A stretch of 64,000 nt of DNA from positions 418,863-482,862 of the forward strand of contig NZ_FUYS01000004.1 in the NCBI RefSeq assembly GCF_900168055.1. The letters run 5' to 3'. Below, one piece after another: positions 56,801-63,934 of the stretch. The notes below the pieces were generated by a model. That model had not been told where the DNA came from and searched no databases. It saw nothing but the letters and a program-made list of their open reading frames with translations. The stretch is from Parapedobacter luteus (GTDB lineage: Bacteria; Bacteroidota; Bacteroidia; Sphingobacteriales; Sphingobacteriaceae). Positions within the stretch are counted from its first letter, which is position 1. Every line of letters begins with the position of its first letter. Both the position numbers and the translations under genes were made by a program.

Positions 56801-56946
56801 CCGGCTTTGGCCTCATGTTAGCTAAGGATATGGCCCAGCTGATCAATGCAGAAATGCACATTCGGAGTGTGTTGGGCAAAGGCACTACGATTGTATTTGC
56901 GTTACGCCAAAATCATGCAACCGGAATTTATCAATCAATTCCGTGA
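53875..56946 (+). CDS. Sensor histidine kinase with periplasmic two-propeller/Y_Y_Y-type sensor
   Basis: 1023 residues. N-terminal signal/anchor (LICRIFLLCVTLLLIVQL), a long beta-propeller sensor starting YLIKQYTDEHGLPQNSIKGIGQDNLGFVW (the two-component-regulator propeller pattern), and a Y_Y_Y-type domain (about 640-735, with GSHLLRIRMRSG). A membrane helix at about 745-765 (WWFTAIFCMSIGLIFWLMIYV) is followed by a coiled coil, HisKA with HDIKAPLH (phospho-acceptor His at about 802) and HATPase_c (NILDNAIKFTKGG, ISDTGVGLRPEQ, GFGLMLAKDM). There is no receiver or AraC output domain, unlike the hybrid sensors of polysaccharide loci; the LuxR-type regulator next door is the likely partner. Confidence 0.92.
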   Translation: MFITTVTVSNRLICRIFLLCVTLLLIVQLPRANTSNNGYLIKQYTDEHGLPQNSIKGIGQDNLGFVWLITEKGPVRYDGDGLFRTFDDLSTKLKSDRMVALYRGSQPNEFWAQSEFNEMILLKDGKPTTSEKPLWGVLQKLRSIREKTLYHSVRLPPSYPDYTPQHLVVPDGAGGDFVISSDSISVFPPFHMSPTASIPFADANPWQFASLHGKLYYFEGIRQYTEINKEACVAKKNIGGDLSDLPNSTPFNLYWNPVSNQLFVYAANSLYRLAETEDGNLSGTLLLTGFDFRQHDIIAVHHLASEGQILLGSETDGLFVIQKRFFTPLTIDLPHANNVFYTQALLPNGSLLSDHGAIFDNDGTLKRALPLVGKKHQRGQIIGPGETIWILLKDTIMILSRDASRIVDIKPNPMQLKYIYKDDSARYWLGGEENLLAYYDASRDTFVVRASLPSAITYIERADDSVLFIGTRKGLFSYNTVSTTVTGIPAFGDMHIRSIRRESDRRHWVTTYQHGFFLYENGHITAFPLDKNRHLTTSHCTLEDDNGFIWISTNKGLFKVSKQQLLDYKKNNSETPFYFYYNKNWGFDSNEFNGGCMPCAIKLPDGRFSFPSLRGLVQFDPMTIIDEFPDDAIILDKVSLNGDPLRIGDTIQIPRNFSRLDIKIATPFYGNPHNMEIEYMLDRSDKPSSEWLPFNGIHNSLSINNLSSGSHLLRIRMRSGLTLRDFKYANFRLHVQPLFHETWWFTAIFCMSIGLIFWLMIYVRTKLVLKQNRLLIQKVNERTEDLKKQYEWQQHLSASITHDIKAPLHYVVQTLHAMQSRAKAQRITSGEIQQIYHATQHIYQYSNNLTNLSRIMRTKEWLVLRDVCLHQVVQSQVDIFLPIAKLRGNTITNEIPQDTVINAHADILSVIIHNILDNAIKFTKGGQITISVENMAAGLVSFSISDTGVGLRPEQVAYYNTNQHVPTNRNALEKETGFGLMLAKDMAQLINAEMHIRSVLGKGTTIVFALRQNHATGIYQSIP

Positions 56947-57544
56947 TGTTATTGACACGAAGCTTTTCGTAGATTTTACTCTTGTAAGTGCCTACGGTCG
57001 ATGTGTGGAGAAACAGCAGCTTGGCAATTTCGCCTACTCCCTTTCCTTCCGCCAGCAAACGGCATACTTCCAATTCCCGGTTAGTCAAGCTCCCTATCGG
57101 ATTTTCCGTTGCTTTCTCGCCCGCGGACATCCGCTGCTCCAGGATATGCGCTTTGACGTCGTTGCTAAGATACTTCTTCCCTTGACATACCATATTCAGC
57201 GCCTCGCGGATAGTTATTTCATTACTATTCTTCTGCAAGTACCCATCAGCACCCAAGTCAATATAGCGAAGCGCATAAAGTAGTTCTTCATAAGCAGACA
57301 GCACGAGTATCTTCACATGGGACTGAAGGCCCCGGATCGTTTTGATCATATCAAAGCTATTTCCTCCCGGAATATTGATATCTAACACAACGATATCAAT
57401 AAATTTCGAAGACAACAGCCGCAACAATTCGGGCATGGTATCCGCAAAAGACACAACCGTTTCAGGCATCCACTCCTGAATGATATATTTCATTCCCAAT
57501 CGCACAGCGCTGTGATCATCAACAACAGTAATGTGTAACGGCAT
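56885..57544 (-). CDS. LuxR/NarL-type response regulator
   Basis: About 219 residues. Receiver domain with acidic pair VVDDH (D9-D10), phospho-acceptor VVLDINIPG (D55), the Thr/Ser switch region ILVLSAYEE and the YLQK lysine; C-terminal LuxR helix-turn-helix (LTNRELEVCRLLAEGKGVGEIAKLLFLHTSTVGTYKSKIYEKL). The start MPLHITVVDDH is chosen; 36 upstream codons lack family character and pass through the promoter. Its 3' end overlaps the histidine kinase's by 62 bases, tail to tail. Confidence 0.92.
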   Translation of the reverse strand: MPLHITVVDDHSAVRLGMKYIIQEWMPETVVSFADTMPELLRLLSSKFIDIVVLDINIPGGNSFDMIKTIRGLQSHVKILVLSAYEELLYALRYIDLGADGYLQKNSNEITIREALNMVCQGKKYLSNDVKAHILEQRMSAGEKATENPIGSLTNRELEVCRLLAEGKGVGEIAKLLFLHTSTVGTYKSKIYEKLRVNNITELIDKFRLHDFGVTQIQS

Positions 57545-57570
57545 TGCTGGTAGCAGGTTTGTTCGCCCGA

Positions 57571-57603
57571 TAAAGGTAGCAAGTTTATCGTATAATTCAG
57601 CAA
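57571..57603 (-). promoter_or_regulatory. Promoter of the response regulator gene
   Basis: TACCTTTA (57571-57578) with TTG (57601-57603) 22 bases upstream on the minus strand, 27 bases before the ATG at 57544. One base from the -7 consensus. Confidence 0.5.
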
Positions 57604-57667
57604 CATTGGCTTTCCAAATTACCGAATATCGCAAATCAAAACAAGGTGACATCGGCCAACAGACGCC

Positions 57668-57955
57668 ATGGAATCTGCCATGGATGCATTAGCATACCTC
57701 GAAAACTGCAAATCAGCCCCGGAATCCCTGCCTGACCTCATTTTTCTGGACATCAATATGCCGCAGATGAGCGGCTTCGATTTACTCGGCGAATATCAAA
57801 AACTTCCCGAGGAAATACAGAAAAGATGCATCATCGTCATGTTGTCGTCTTCATTGCATCCGGAGGACAGGCAGCGTGCCATGGAAAGTCCATTTGTTCA
57901 CAAATTTATCAGTAAGCCGATAAGTGCCAGTAAGCTGGCTGAACTTCGCCATTGA
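57668..57955 (+). pseudogene. Beheaded CheY-like receiver fragment
   Basis: 95 codons aligning with the C-terminal two-thirds of a stand-alone Bacteroidota receiver: phospho-acceptor DLIFLDINMPQMSG (D28), IIVMLSSSLHPEDRQRA and HKFISKPIS (K83) are intact. The first beta strand and acidic pair are missing; a stop codon (TGA) lies in frame just upstream of the ATG, and the end is slightly short. It cannot fold as a normal receiver, so it looks like a remnant of a gene truncated when the region was rearranged. Confidence 0.7.
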
Positions 57956-58092
57956 TATTTGCCGTTGAGCTTCTGGCTCAGGGTTAGGCACCATGGTGCG
58001 TTTGCTCACGCCGTCTTTGCTCCCCTCGCATTCGTACGATGCATCCGATACCTTTTCGGTTCAGGCTTCCCAAGGTCCACTTACGGTAACGG

Positions 58093-59289
58093 TCAATACA
58101 GGAATCCGAATAACCATAATGGAATTCTCCGTGCTGTCCCGTATTCGATATCATCTATAGCAAGGTAGCTATCGTCGCTTGCAGCGATTTGTTTGGCCCC
58201 TTTGCTTTTGCCCCCCACTTCGACCGTATATCGATTATCAATAAGAAAATCGCCTCTTTTGGGATAGGTAATTCGATGGCCAGCACCCACTAGCTGCGTA
58301 TAAAAGAAGGTTTCCCTTAGATTCCCTTTGTTGGGCTGTCCATTAGCCAATGCCATAATAAGGCTGGTGTTGTGTAGGAAAACCTTCTCGGGCTTGTTCA
58401 TCAGGCTTATACCAAACGAGGCACTCCTCAAATTGAATATCAGCTGCGCCTTCTCCAATAGGTTAAGCATTTCCAGCAACCTGCTTCTCGACGTGCCCAC
58501 CTGCTCGGCAAGCCGGGTGATATTGGGTGTAAATGGCACCGCGGTGGAGAGGATATAAAGCAGTTTCTTCAATTTGGCCTGCGTACCTGGCTCGATTGAC
58601 TTGGCTTCCGGCAAATCGTAATCAATGATGACATTAATCAGCTGGTTGAGCCGCGTCAGGTAGTCCGCTTGTCCCTCCAAGAAAAATGGATAGGCTCCAA
58701 ATGTTATGTATTCCTGAAACGATTTCAGCGGTGATTGCAATTTGCCTTTCAGCTCATCCACCAATTGTGAATGGCTTTCGAGCACATCAACAAGTGTAAA
58801 AACAGGCAGTTCCACAGCGTCTTTAAGCGAGACGAATTCACGAAGGGAAAGTTCCGGCAGGTGGTACCGAAGTAACCTTCGGCTCAGATCGGCCTCTGAC
58901 CGTTGTAACGCAATGATGGACGATCCCGACACCGCCAGCCGCAACTTCGGATAAAAATCATAAAGGTTCTTCACCTCCCGTTGCCAATCGGTGTATTTGT
59001 GCACCTCATCCAAAAAGAGGTATCTCCCGCCCTGCTGGTAAAAGCGCTCAGCAACTTCCGTCAATGTATGCTGTTTGAAATACAGGTCGTCTGCCGAGAG
59101 GTAAAGGGTTTCGTCTAAGGGAAGATTCTCCTTAATATGTTGGAGCATTAAGGTCGACTTGCCTGTGCCGCGCGCGCCTTCAATGCATACTGCGCGCGCC
59201 TCCCAGTTGATTTCGTTTGCTAATTTACGAACAAACTTACTTTCTATTTGGCTCAGTAATGACCGATATTTATTGATTAGTGATTCCAT
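58093..59289 (-). CDS. AAA-type ATPase with DUF4143 domain
   Basis: About 398 residues. Walker A GARGTGKST at about 38-46, Walker B RYLFLDEVHKY near residue 90, and AVSGSSIIAL sensor region; the C-terminal half has the DUF4143 features (LNLLEKAQLIFNLRS and VGGKSKGAKQI). Such proteins are widespread in gut and soil bacteria and archaea and their function is unknown. The start at 59289 follows a TATCTTTG -7 box; the 21 codons before it fall in the repeat region. It is alone in its transcription unit. Confidence 0.88.
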   Translation of the reverse strand: MESLINKYRSLLSQIESKFVRKLANEINWEARAVCIEGARGTGKSTLMLQHIKENLPLDETLYLSADDLYFKQHTLTEVAERFYQQGGRYLFLDEVHKYTDWQREVKNLYDFYPKLRLAVSGSSIIALQRSEADLSRRLLRYHLPELSLREFVSLKDAVELPVFTLVDVLESHSQLVDELKGKLQSPLKSFQEYITFGAYPFFLEGQADYLTRLNQLINVIIDYDLPEAKSIEPGTQAKLKKLLYILSTAVPFTPNITRLAEQVGTSRSRLLEMLNLLEKAQLIFNLRSASFGISLMNKPEKVFLHNTSLIMALANGQPNKGNLRETFFYTQLVGAGHRITYPKRGDFLIDNRYTVEVGGKSKGAKQIAASDDSYLAIDDIEYGTARRIPLWLFGFLY

Positions 59290-59297
59290 TGTACCTT

Positions 59298-59374
59298 CAA
59301 AGATACGAAAACAAGACATAAACGTATCACCTGCGATACAAAAACAAGACAAAATCGTATCATGTAAGATACGA
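59298..59374 (-). promoter_or_regulatory. 33-base tandem repeats and -7 box before the DUF4143 gene
   Basis: The -7 box TATCTTTG (minus, 59298-59305) is followed upstream by two 33-base repeats (GATAC at 59302, 59335 and a third at 59368). Each contains inverted half-sites GTATC-N6-GATAC and a conserved AAAACAAGACA stretch. The layout is that of a repressor or self-regulator binding array overlapping a promoter. Confidence 0.6.
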
Positions 59375-59414
59375 TCCCAGCCCGAACAGCGCCCCCACCG
59401 ACGGAAAAGAAACG

Positions 59415-59864
59415 TTATGCCATCAATTTATCGATTCGTCTTTTATTCGCTTGTTGCAACAGAGACGGGTATAGATTCAGTGCGACATTGACAAGCATCA
59501 ATAGCAGTCCAAATTGGACGTTGCCCGCGATGAATTTCATCAATGCAATGATGACGACGAAGACAAAGCCCGCCAAATGACTTATTTCTGAGATCGTCAT
59601 CTCTTTCCGCAGCTCGTTTAAATCGGTCGCCGCACATTTATTTTTCAGGTGGATTTTTTGATTGAAGTATTTGAAAAACGTGTTTTTGACGATCCACTTA
59701 AAAGTTCCAAGGCCAATGCGTTTATTCAGCGTTTCGTCTTTCAGTAAATTCAGCGTTGACAGGTTTTTGTAATACGGCAGTTTGCTCAACACGGCATTGA
59801 CGATCAATCCCACGGTCCAGGAGGAAATTGTTATCGCAAAGCTGTACAGGACGTGAGTCATCAT
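59415..59864 (-). CDS. CrtO-like membrane acyltransferase family protein
   Basis: About 149 residues. Hydrophobic helices near the N-terminus (MTHVLYSFAITISSWTVGLIV) and two at the end, around EISHLAGFVFVVIIALM and NLYPSLLQQANKRRID, the hallmark of the family named after glycosyl-4,4'-diaponeurosporenoate acyltransferase CrtO. No carotenoid genes are nearby, so the biochemical role is open. ATG at 59864 is chosen; 19 in-frame codons before it contain the -7 box (TATTTTTG, 59899-59906). Confidence 0.78.
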   Translation of the reverse strand: MMTHVLYSFAITISSWTVGLIVNAVLSKLPYYKNLSTLNLLKDETLNKRIGLGTFKWIVKNTFFKYFNQKIHLKNKCAATDLNELRKEMTISEISHLAGFVFVVIIALMKFIAGNVQFGLLLMLVNVALNLYPSLLQQANKRRIDKLMA

Positions 59865-59898
59865 CGTTATTAAATGTAAGTGCTGAACTGATTGGCAC

Positions 59899-59906
59899 CA
59901 AAAATA
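59899..59906 (-). promoter_or_regulatory. -7 box for the CrtO-like gene
   Basis: TATTTTTG on the minus strand fits TAnnTTTG, 34 bases before the ATG; no clear -33 element. Confidence 0.4.
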
Positions 59907-59965
59907 GTAAATCAAACGCATTCATGCTTGGATTCAAACTGGAAGGAAGGCAACGGAAAAAAATA

Positions 59966-60190
59966 TCACTGCATGGCTGATGGTGAGTTCAAGGATGAAA
60001 TCGGCGCGGGCTCGTCAAAATCATCGCTCATCCAAAGTTTACCTTTGAGTAGCCCCACCCTTCTTTTCACCGCATCTTTATCGGCACTGCGTAGTTTCTT
60101 ACTCAAGATAAAATCCACGAAATCTTCCACTTCTTGCTGATAAGCGGGAGGAATCTTTTTTACTTTTTCCAAAAGCTGAAGCTGCCCCAT
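59966..60190 (-). CDS. DUF2281 / VapB-type antitoxin-like protein, orphan
   Basis: About 74 residues beginning MGQLQLLEKVKKIPPAYQQEVEDFVDFIL, typical of DUF2281 antitoxins, followed by a basic stretch and LKGKLWMSDDFDEP, the toxin-contacting tail. The usual PIN-domain toxin does not follow; the tail also ends early in SLNSPSAMQ. It may be a stranded antitoxin or may act in trans. The Met at 60190 is chosen over one six codons upstream because TATCTTTG (60210-60217) sits 19 bases before it. Confidence 0.72.
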   Translation of the reverse strand: MGQLQLLEKVKKIPPAYQQEVEDFVDFILSKKLRSADKDAVKRRVGLLKGKLWMSDDFDEPAPISSLNSPSAMQ

Positions 60191-60209
60191 GTTCACCGGA
60201 TTAAACACC

Positions 60210-60217
60210 CAAAGATA
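60210..60217 (-). promoter_or_regulatory. -7 box for the orphan antitoxin gene
   Basis: TATCTTTG on the minus strand, an exact TAnnTTTG match, 19 bases before the ATG at 60190. The -33 region lacks TTG. Confidence 0.45.
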
Positions 60218-60481
60218 ACAAAATATTTCCTTTTAACTTTTTTCTTCTGCTCTTTACCATTCAATAGCCGTTAAATAAAACAATACTTCGTAGTTGTCGT
60301 AATGCCCATGTGAACCAGCGCAAAGAGCACGCTAGATCCGTAAACGGCTATTTTCAGCGCCCGGTTACGTTAAGGACTATCCACAATTTCCTGGGAATTT
60401 CTCAGAAATTTCCGGAAGTCTTCCGTAAAACATCGAACTGCTCTTCTCATGGCGTTATCAGGTGTTTTTTACTTAAAGACC

Positions 60482-62683
60482 TTACTCCGCTTTAATCAGC
60501 GCAATTGCTCGCTCCAACACCTCATCGCGCCCTTCTTTAATGCCCTGGATGGTGGGCTTCACCTCGATATCCGGTACGATACCGAACCGTTGGGTTTCGC
60601 CGCCGTCCGGATAGTATATGCCAATGCCGCTGATTACCGTACGGATACCGCCAGGGAGCACAATCGGCGATATATTGCCGTCGGCGCCTGCCGTTGCTGA
60701 GCCCATCACGATCGCATTGGGGTGTACTCGGTAGGCCATGGCGTGGTATTCTGCCGAGCTCAGCGACATTTCGTTGACCAGGATAACCACCTTTCCGTCG
60801 TATCGTTTGCCATTTACGGCACCTACACTCATCGGCGGATCTATTACAAAAAGGCCCGGCTGCTGCACACTTCCCCTGCTAATCGCCACAAACGGAATGG
60901 GATGGGGCATCAAGTACGCACTCAATTGGTGGATGATGAAATGCCTTGGATAATTTCGGGCATCGATGATCAGTCCTTTCTTATCTTTTAGCCGGTTCCA
61001 GTACAGCGGAAGGTCCTTTGCGTTAAACGAGCCGTTGTTGATATAGGCGACATCATCACCCATGACCTTGAAATCCATATCCTCCACGTAGAACAGGTTG
61101 TTGAATTTCAGCTCACCGGGCGCGTACGTCTTCAGCACCTTGGAAAACCGCCGGCCGTCCCTCGTGACGTCTATCCGGATGGTCGAGTCGTTACTGCGCA
61201 GCAGCATCGGACCGATGTCGCTCAGTTTCCGCGCGTAGTTCGAAGCCGGTACATACTTCAGCAGTTCTTCCGTACGGTCGGCCACGCGCTTGCCGTTCAC
61301 GGCCGTGATCACATCGCCCACTTCCAGCCCCGTAGCCTTACCCCATTCGTCGTGCCGGTATCCGGTTACCACGGCCTGTTCTTCTACAAAATGCACATCC
61401 ACCGGCGCATGCCGCTCGCCGAAGAACCTATTCAGTACCGGATGGTTCCGTATCGAAGCATGCGTATCGTGTACCCGGCCGATCAATTCAAGCAATGTCA
61501 GCACGTATCCCTCCATATCACCCGCCGTCGCAAATTTCGGCACGAACTCGCCCAGCACATCTTTCCAATCTTCTTCGATGAGATTTTTATAGGGAAAAAA
61601 ATACTGAATCATGTTCCAATACCGGTATAAGGCCAGCAGGCGCATGCCATCATCGGCCGGCACCATCCGCTCATAGGCCGTCTCATTCTTGAAATCGGGA
61701 TTGCCCACATTCGGCATCATGCCAACGTAGTAATGGCTGCCCGTACGTTTGGCCTGCCGGATATCCGTCAGCAAGGCCGTCAGCGCATTCGAAAATCCGG
61801 ATGTCGTTATCCAATCCAGGTCCGGTTGCAGCTTCGCCGTTACGGCTGGCTCGTCACCGCCCTTTTCTACCGGCCCCAGTTTCTGTATCCATTCCACCAG
61901 TGCATCATCCCTTTCCGTATTATTTTGAGCCGCCAATACAGTTGGTAATATGCGAAACAGCTCGTAATCCCAATTTACCGCGCCGCTGCCCACCGTGGGG
62001 TGGTAATATTTCACAAAGCCCCAGATCAACCCCAGCGCCTTCAGGTCCTGCGCTTGCTTTCCGCTCAAATCGGGCAGGTTGATGGTAGACCCCGTGTCAA
62101 ACGCCGTATCCCGCTTTGCGGCCGCTTTCTCCAGTGGCGCCACGGTTGCAATATCTTTGCCATCGATGGTCACCGCAAGCCCGTCCACCCATAGCTTACC
62201 CTTTCCCGTCAACAGCGCTCCCAACACGATCCGTTCCGTTCGTTCAGGGGCCATATCCAGCGTAAACTCATAGCGTTTCCAATCCGTGGTACCCGAAATC
62301 TGCTCCTGCTGCATATTATTGAAGGCGATTTGCGGGTCGATCCGCATCCATAAACCCGCATACCCTTCCACGTTTTCTGTCTTGATGTATCCGGAAAGGG
62401 TGATTTTCTTGCCAGGATAATTTTCTGGCAGCACGAATGTCCATGTGTCGAAGGTCGGTTGCTCCCCGATAAATTCGAGCACCGCCGAATAGTTGCCGCT
62501 CTTAGTGACAACCGAGTCAAGCGATCGCCGATAGTCCTTATTGCCGTTGCCCACCCAGCCTATCGGGCTACCGGCGACTACCTGTTCAAAATCCAGGTTA
62601 TACGTTGGATTTGAGCGCCGTGATTGGCACGTGCCCGATACCGCAAAAGCGAGCAGTAACAAAAAGAAAGTGGCTTTTTTCAT
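60482..62683 (-). CDS. S41 family (tail-specific-type) peptidase with N-terminal beta domain
   Basis: 733 residues. Signal peptide (KKATFFLLLLAFAVSGTCQ; a C is present but the context is weak for a lipobox). A jelly-roll, carbohydrate-binding-like domain follows (about 25-180: DFEQVVAGSPIGWVG ... SGNYSAVLEF). Then an S41 N-terminal helical region, a PDZ-like domain (about 440-500: ATGLEVGDVITAVNGKRVADR) and the protease domain with catalytic Ser at about 643 (NEMSLSSAEYHA) and the downstream GSATAGADG. Probably periplasmic or surface exposed. Substrate unknown. Preceded by a good promoter. Confidence 0.9.
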   Translation of the reverse strand: MKKATFFLLLLAFAVSGTCQSRRSNPTYNLDFEQVVAGSPIGWVGNGNKDYRRSLDSVVTKSGNYSAVLEFIGEQPTFDTWTFVLPENYPGKKITLSGYIKTENVEGYAGLWMRIDPQIAFNNMQQEQISGTTDWKRYEFTLDMAPERTERIVLGALLTGKGKLWVDGLAVTIDGKDIATVAPLEKAAAKRDTAFDTGSTINLPDLSGKQAQDLKALGLIWGFVKYYHPTVGSGAVNWDYELFRILPTVLAAQNNTERDDALVEWIQKLGPVEKGGDEPAVTAKLQPDLDWITTSGFSNALTALLTDIRQAKRTGSHYYVGMMPNVGNPDFKNETAYERMVPADDGMRLLALYRYWNMIQYFFPYKNLIEEDWKDVLGEFVPKFATAGDMEGYVLTLLELIGRVHDTHASIRNHPVLNRFFGERHAPVDVHFVEEQAVVTGYRHDEWGKATGLEVGDVITAVNGKRVADRTEELLKYVPASNYARKLSDIGPMLLRSNDSTIRIDVTRDGRRFSKVLKTYAPGELKFNNLFYVEDMDFKVMGDDVAYINNGSFNAKDLPLYWNRLKDKKGLIIDARNYPRHFIIHQLSAYLMPHPIPFVAISRGSVQQPGLFVIDPPMSVGAVNGKRYDGKVVILVNEMSLSSAEYHAMAYRVHPNAIVMGSATAGADGNISPIVLPGGIRTVISGIGIYYPDGGETQRFGIVPDIEVKPTIQGIKEGRDEVLERAIALIKAE

Positions 62684-62725
62684 GGTGAAACCGGCTTACG
62701 GACGGAACTTGATTAATTTTACGAT

Positions 62726-62757
62726 GCAAGATAAAAAATAGCCTGTTAATGTGCAAA
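62726..62757 (-). promoter_or_regulatory. Promoter of the S41 peptidase gene (TTTG-N20-TATCTTGC)
   Basis: TTTG (62754-62757) and TATCTTGC (62726-62733) on the minus strand are spaced by 20 bases. The -7 box departs from TAnnTTTG at the last two positions. Leader about 35 bases. Confidence 0.45.
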
Positions 62758-62917
62758 TGAAACCGATCGACAAAATTGAACGTTTCGAGAAGATTGACTT
62801 AAGGGCTGTCCCGGCAAATCGCCCCGGCTGGATTCGAAACAATTTCCCTAAGCGGCCTGTTGTATTCGACGGAGCTGCTGGCAAACCGGCTCCTATCGGA
62901 ATCAAAATCAAAGCATC

Positions 62918-63370
62918 ATGAATCTATTCAAAAAAACTCTTCCGCCGTTAGCTGGCTCGCTCGTACTTAACCTCGTTCACGAACTCGCCAGAAACCGGGT
63001 AGAAAAAGCACCCGAAATTAACAAAATCGGCGAGGAAGCCATCGCCAACGTGTATAAGAAGGTGGGTGAGAAACCACCGACGGAAAAGAAGCGTTATGCC
63101 ATGGCGATGGCCGGCGATTTGATAGCTAATACGGCTTACTACCGTATGGTAGCCGGCAAGTCAAAGACCGAGACATGGACAAAAGGATTGCTATTCGGTC
63201 TCGTCGCCGGCGTGGGCGCGCTTACCGCCACCGCGCCTTTGGGGTTGGATGATACCCCTGTGAACCGGAGTACCCGGACCAAGGCGATGACGGTGTTGTA
63301 TTATACGCTTGGCGGCTTGGCTACCGCTGCGATATACCTTGCGTTAAATAAACACCGGGAGCGGCGCTGA
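62918..63370 (+). CDS. Hypothetical membrane protein with two helices
   Basis: 150 residues. A soluble, charged N-terminal half (ELARNRVEKAPEINKIGEEAIANVYKKVGEKPPTEKKR) precedes two C-terminal hydrophobic helices (GLLFGLVAGVGALTATAPLGL and VLYYTLGGLATAAIYLALN) and a basic end (KHRERR). I do not recognise the family. It is divergent from the S41 gene and ends in a strong terminator. Confidence 0.75.
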   Translation: MNLFKKTLPPLAGSLVLNLVHELARNRVEKAPEINKIGEEAIANVYKKVGEKPPTEKKRYAMAMAGDLIANTAYYRMVAGKSKTETWTKGLLFGLVAGVGALTATAPLGLDDTPVNRSTRTKAMTVLYYTLGGLATAAIYLALNKHRERR

Positions 63371-63405
63371 TTACATCCGCTTCTTCCTGATGCGGGACGC
63401 ATACC

Positions 63406-63436
63406 AAAAGAGGTTGCCCTGTTGCAACCTCTTTTT
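63406..63436. terminator. Bidirectional hairpin terminator
   Basis: AAAAGAGGTTGC / GCAACCTCTTTTT, perfect 12-base stem with a six-base loop, T-run on the plus strand and A-run mirrored for the minus strand. It lies between the convergent two-helix gene and the small holin-like gene. Confidence 0.85.
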
Positions 63437-63483
63437 GAGGGTTCTCATGCTTCATGCTGCCCTCACCGCGTTTCCGCGAACGC

Positions 63484-63660
63484 TTACCGTTGCTTTTTGC
63501 CCCATCGCTGCAGCAACCAGCTTACCACGAAGCTTACCGTGGCACCGATGGCGGCGAGCACGGCGGTCTTCAGCACGTCGTGCAGGCCCAGCTGGCCAAA
63601 AACGCTCAGCAGCGTACCGCCCGTGATACCGATGCCGAGCTGTTGGTTAGCTTTCATCAT
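63484..63660 (-). CDS. Small holin-like membrane protein
   Basis: 58 residues with one or two hydrophobic stretches (GIGITGGTLLSVFG and VLKTAVLAAIGATVSFVVSWLL) and a basic tail (QRWGKKQR). Layout recalls small phage-holin-like proteins of Bacteroidota, but I cannot name the family. The ATG at 63660 is chosen because AGGAGG lies six bases before it. It overlaps the upstream gene's end by 14 bases, so the two are likely coupled. Confidence 0.6.
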   Translation of the reverse strand: MMKANQQLGIGITGGTLLSVFGQLGLHDVLKTAVLAAIGATVSFVVSWLLQRWGKKQR

Positions 63661-63874
63661 CGCCATCCTCCTGCTTTTTTGCCGCACCTTCCACCGCTTC
63701 CAGCATGCCGAGTGCCAGCGCCACGTACTTGGCCACGGTCAGCACCTTGGGCGGCAGCTTTACCGGTGCTGCAATTACCAGTTGGCTGGCCAGGGCCAGC
63801 GTTTCCTTAATCCGTTCGTATCGTGTCGGTTTTCCCGCTGCGGGTTGCCCGACTGTCTCTTGGTTTTCTTTCAT
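63647..63874 (-). CDS. Small protein paired with the holin-like gene
   Basis: 75 residues beginning MKENQETVGQP. A lysine/proline-rich start precedes amphipathic and hydrophobic helices (ETLALASQLVIAAPVKL and VLTVAKYVALALGMLEAVEGA), then an acidic end (KKQEDGDDES). Family not recognised; overlap with the next gene suggests they act together. The start is placed at 63874, since further upstream codons read through the promoter area. Confidence 0.6.
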   Translation of the reverse strand: MKENQETVGQPAAGKPTRYERIKETLALASQLVIAAPVKLPPKVLTVAKYVALALGMLEAVEGAAKKQEDGDDES

Positions 63875-63934
63875 TTTCTTATTGTTTTTTGTTTTTCGGT
63901 GATACAAAGAAGGGGTGCTGGGATGGGGTGCTGT

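Noticed and set aside
57956..58092. Fourth copy of the palindromic element
   Set aside because: It contains TTTGCTCACGCC as in copy 3, but I could not find pairing arms, so a 12-base match is not enough.
62696..62911. 71-codon minus-strand frame upstream of the S41 gene
   Set aside because: It crosses the S41 promoter and has no family character or ribosome site.
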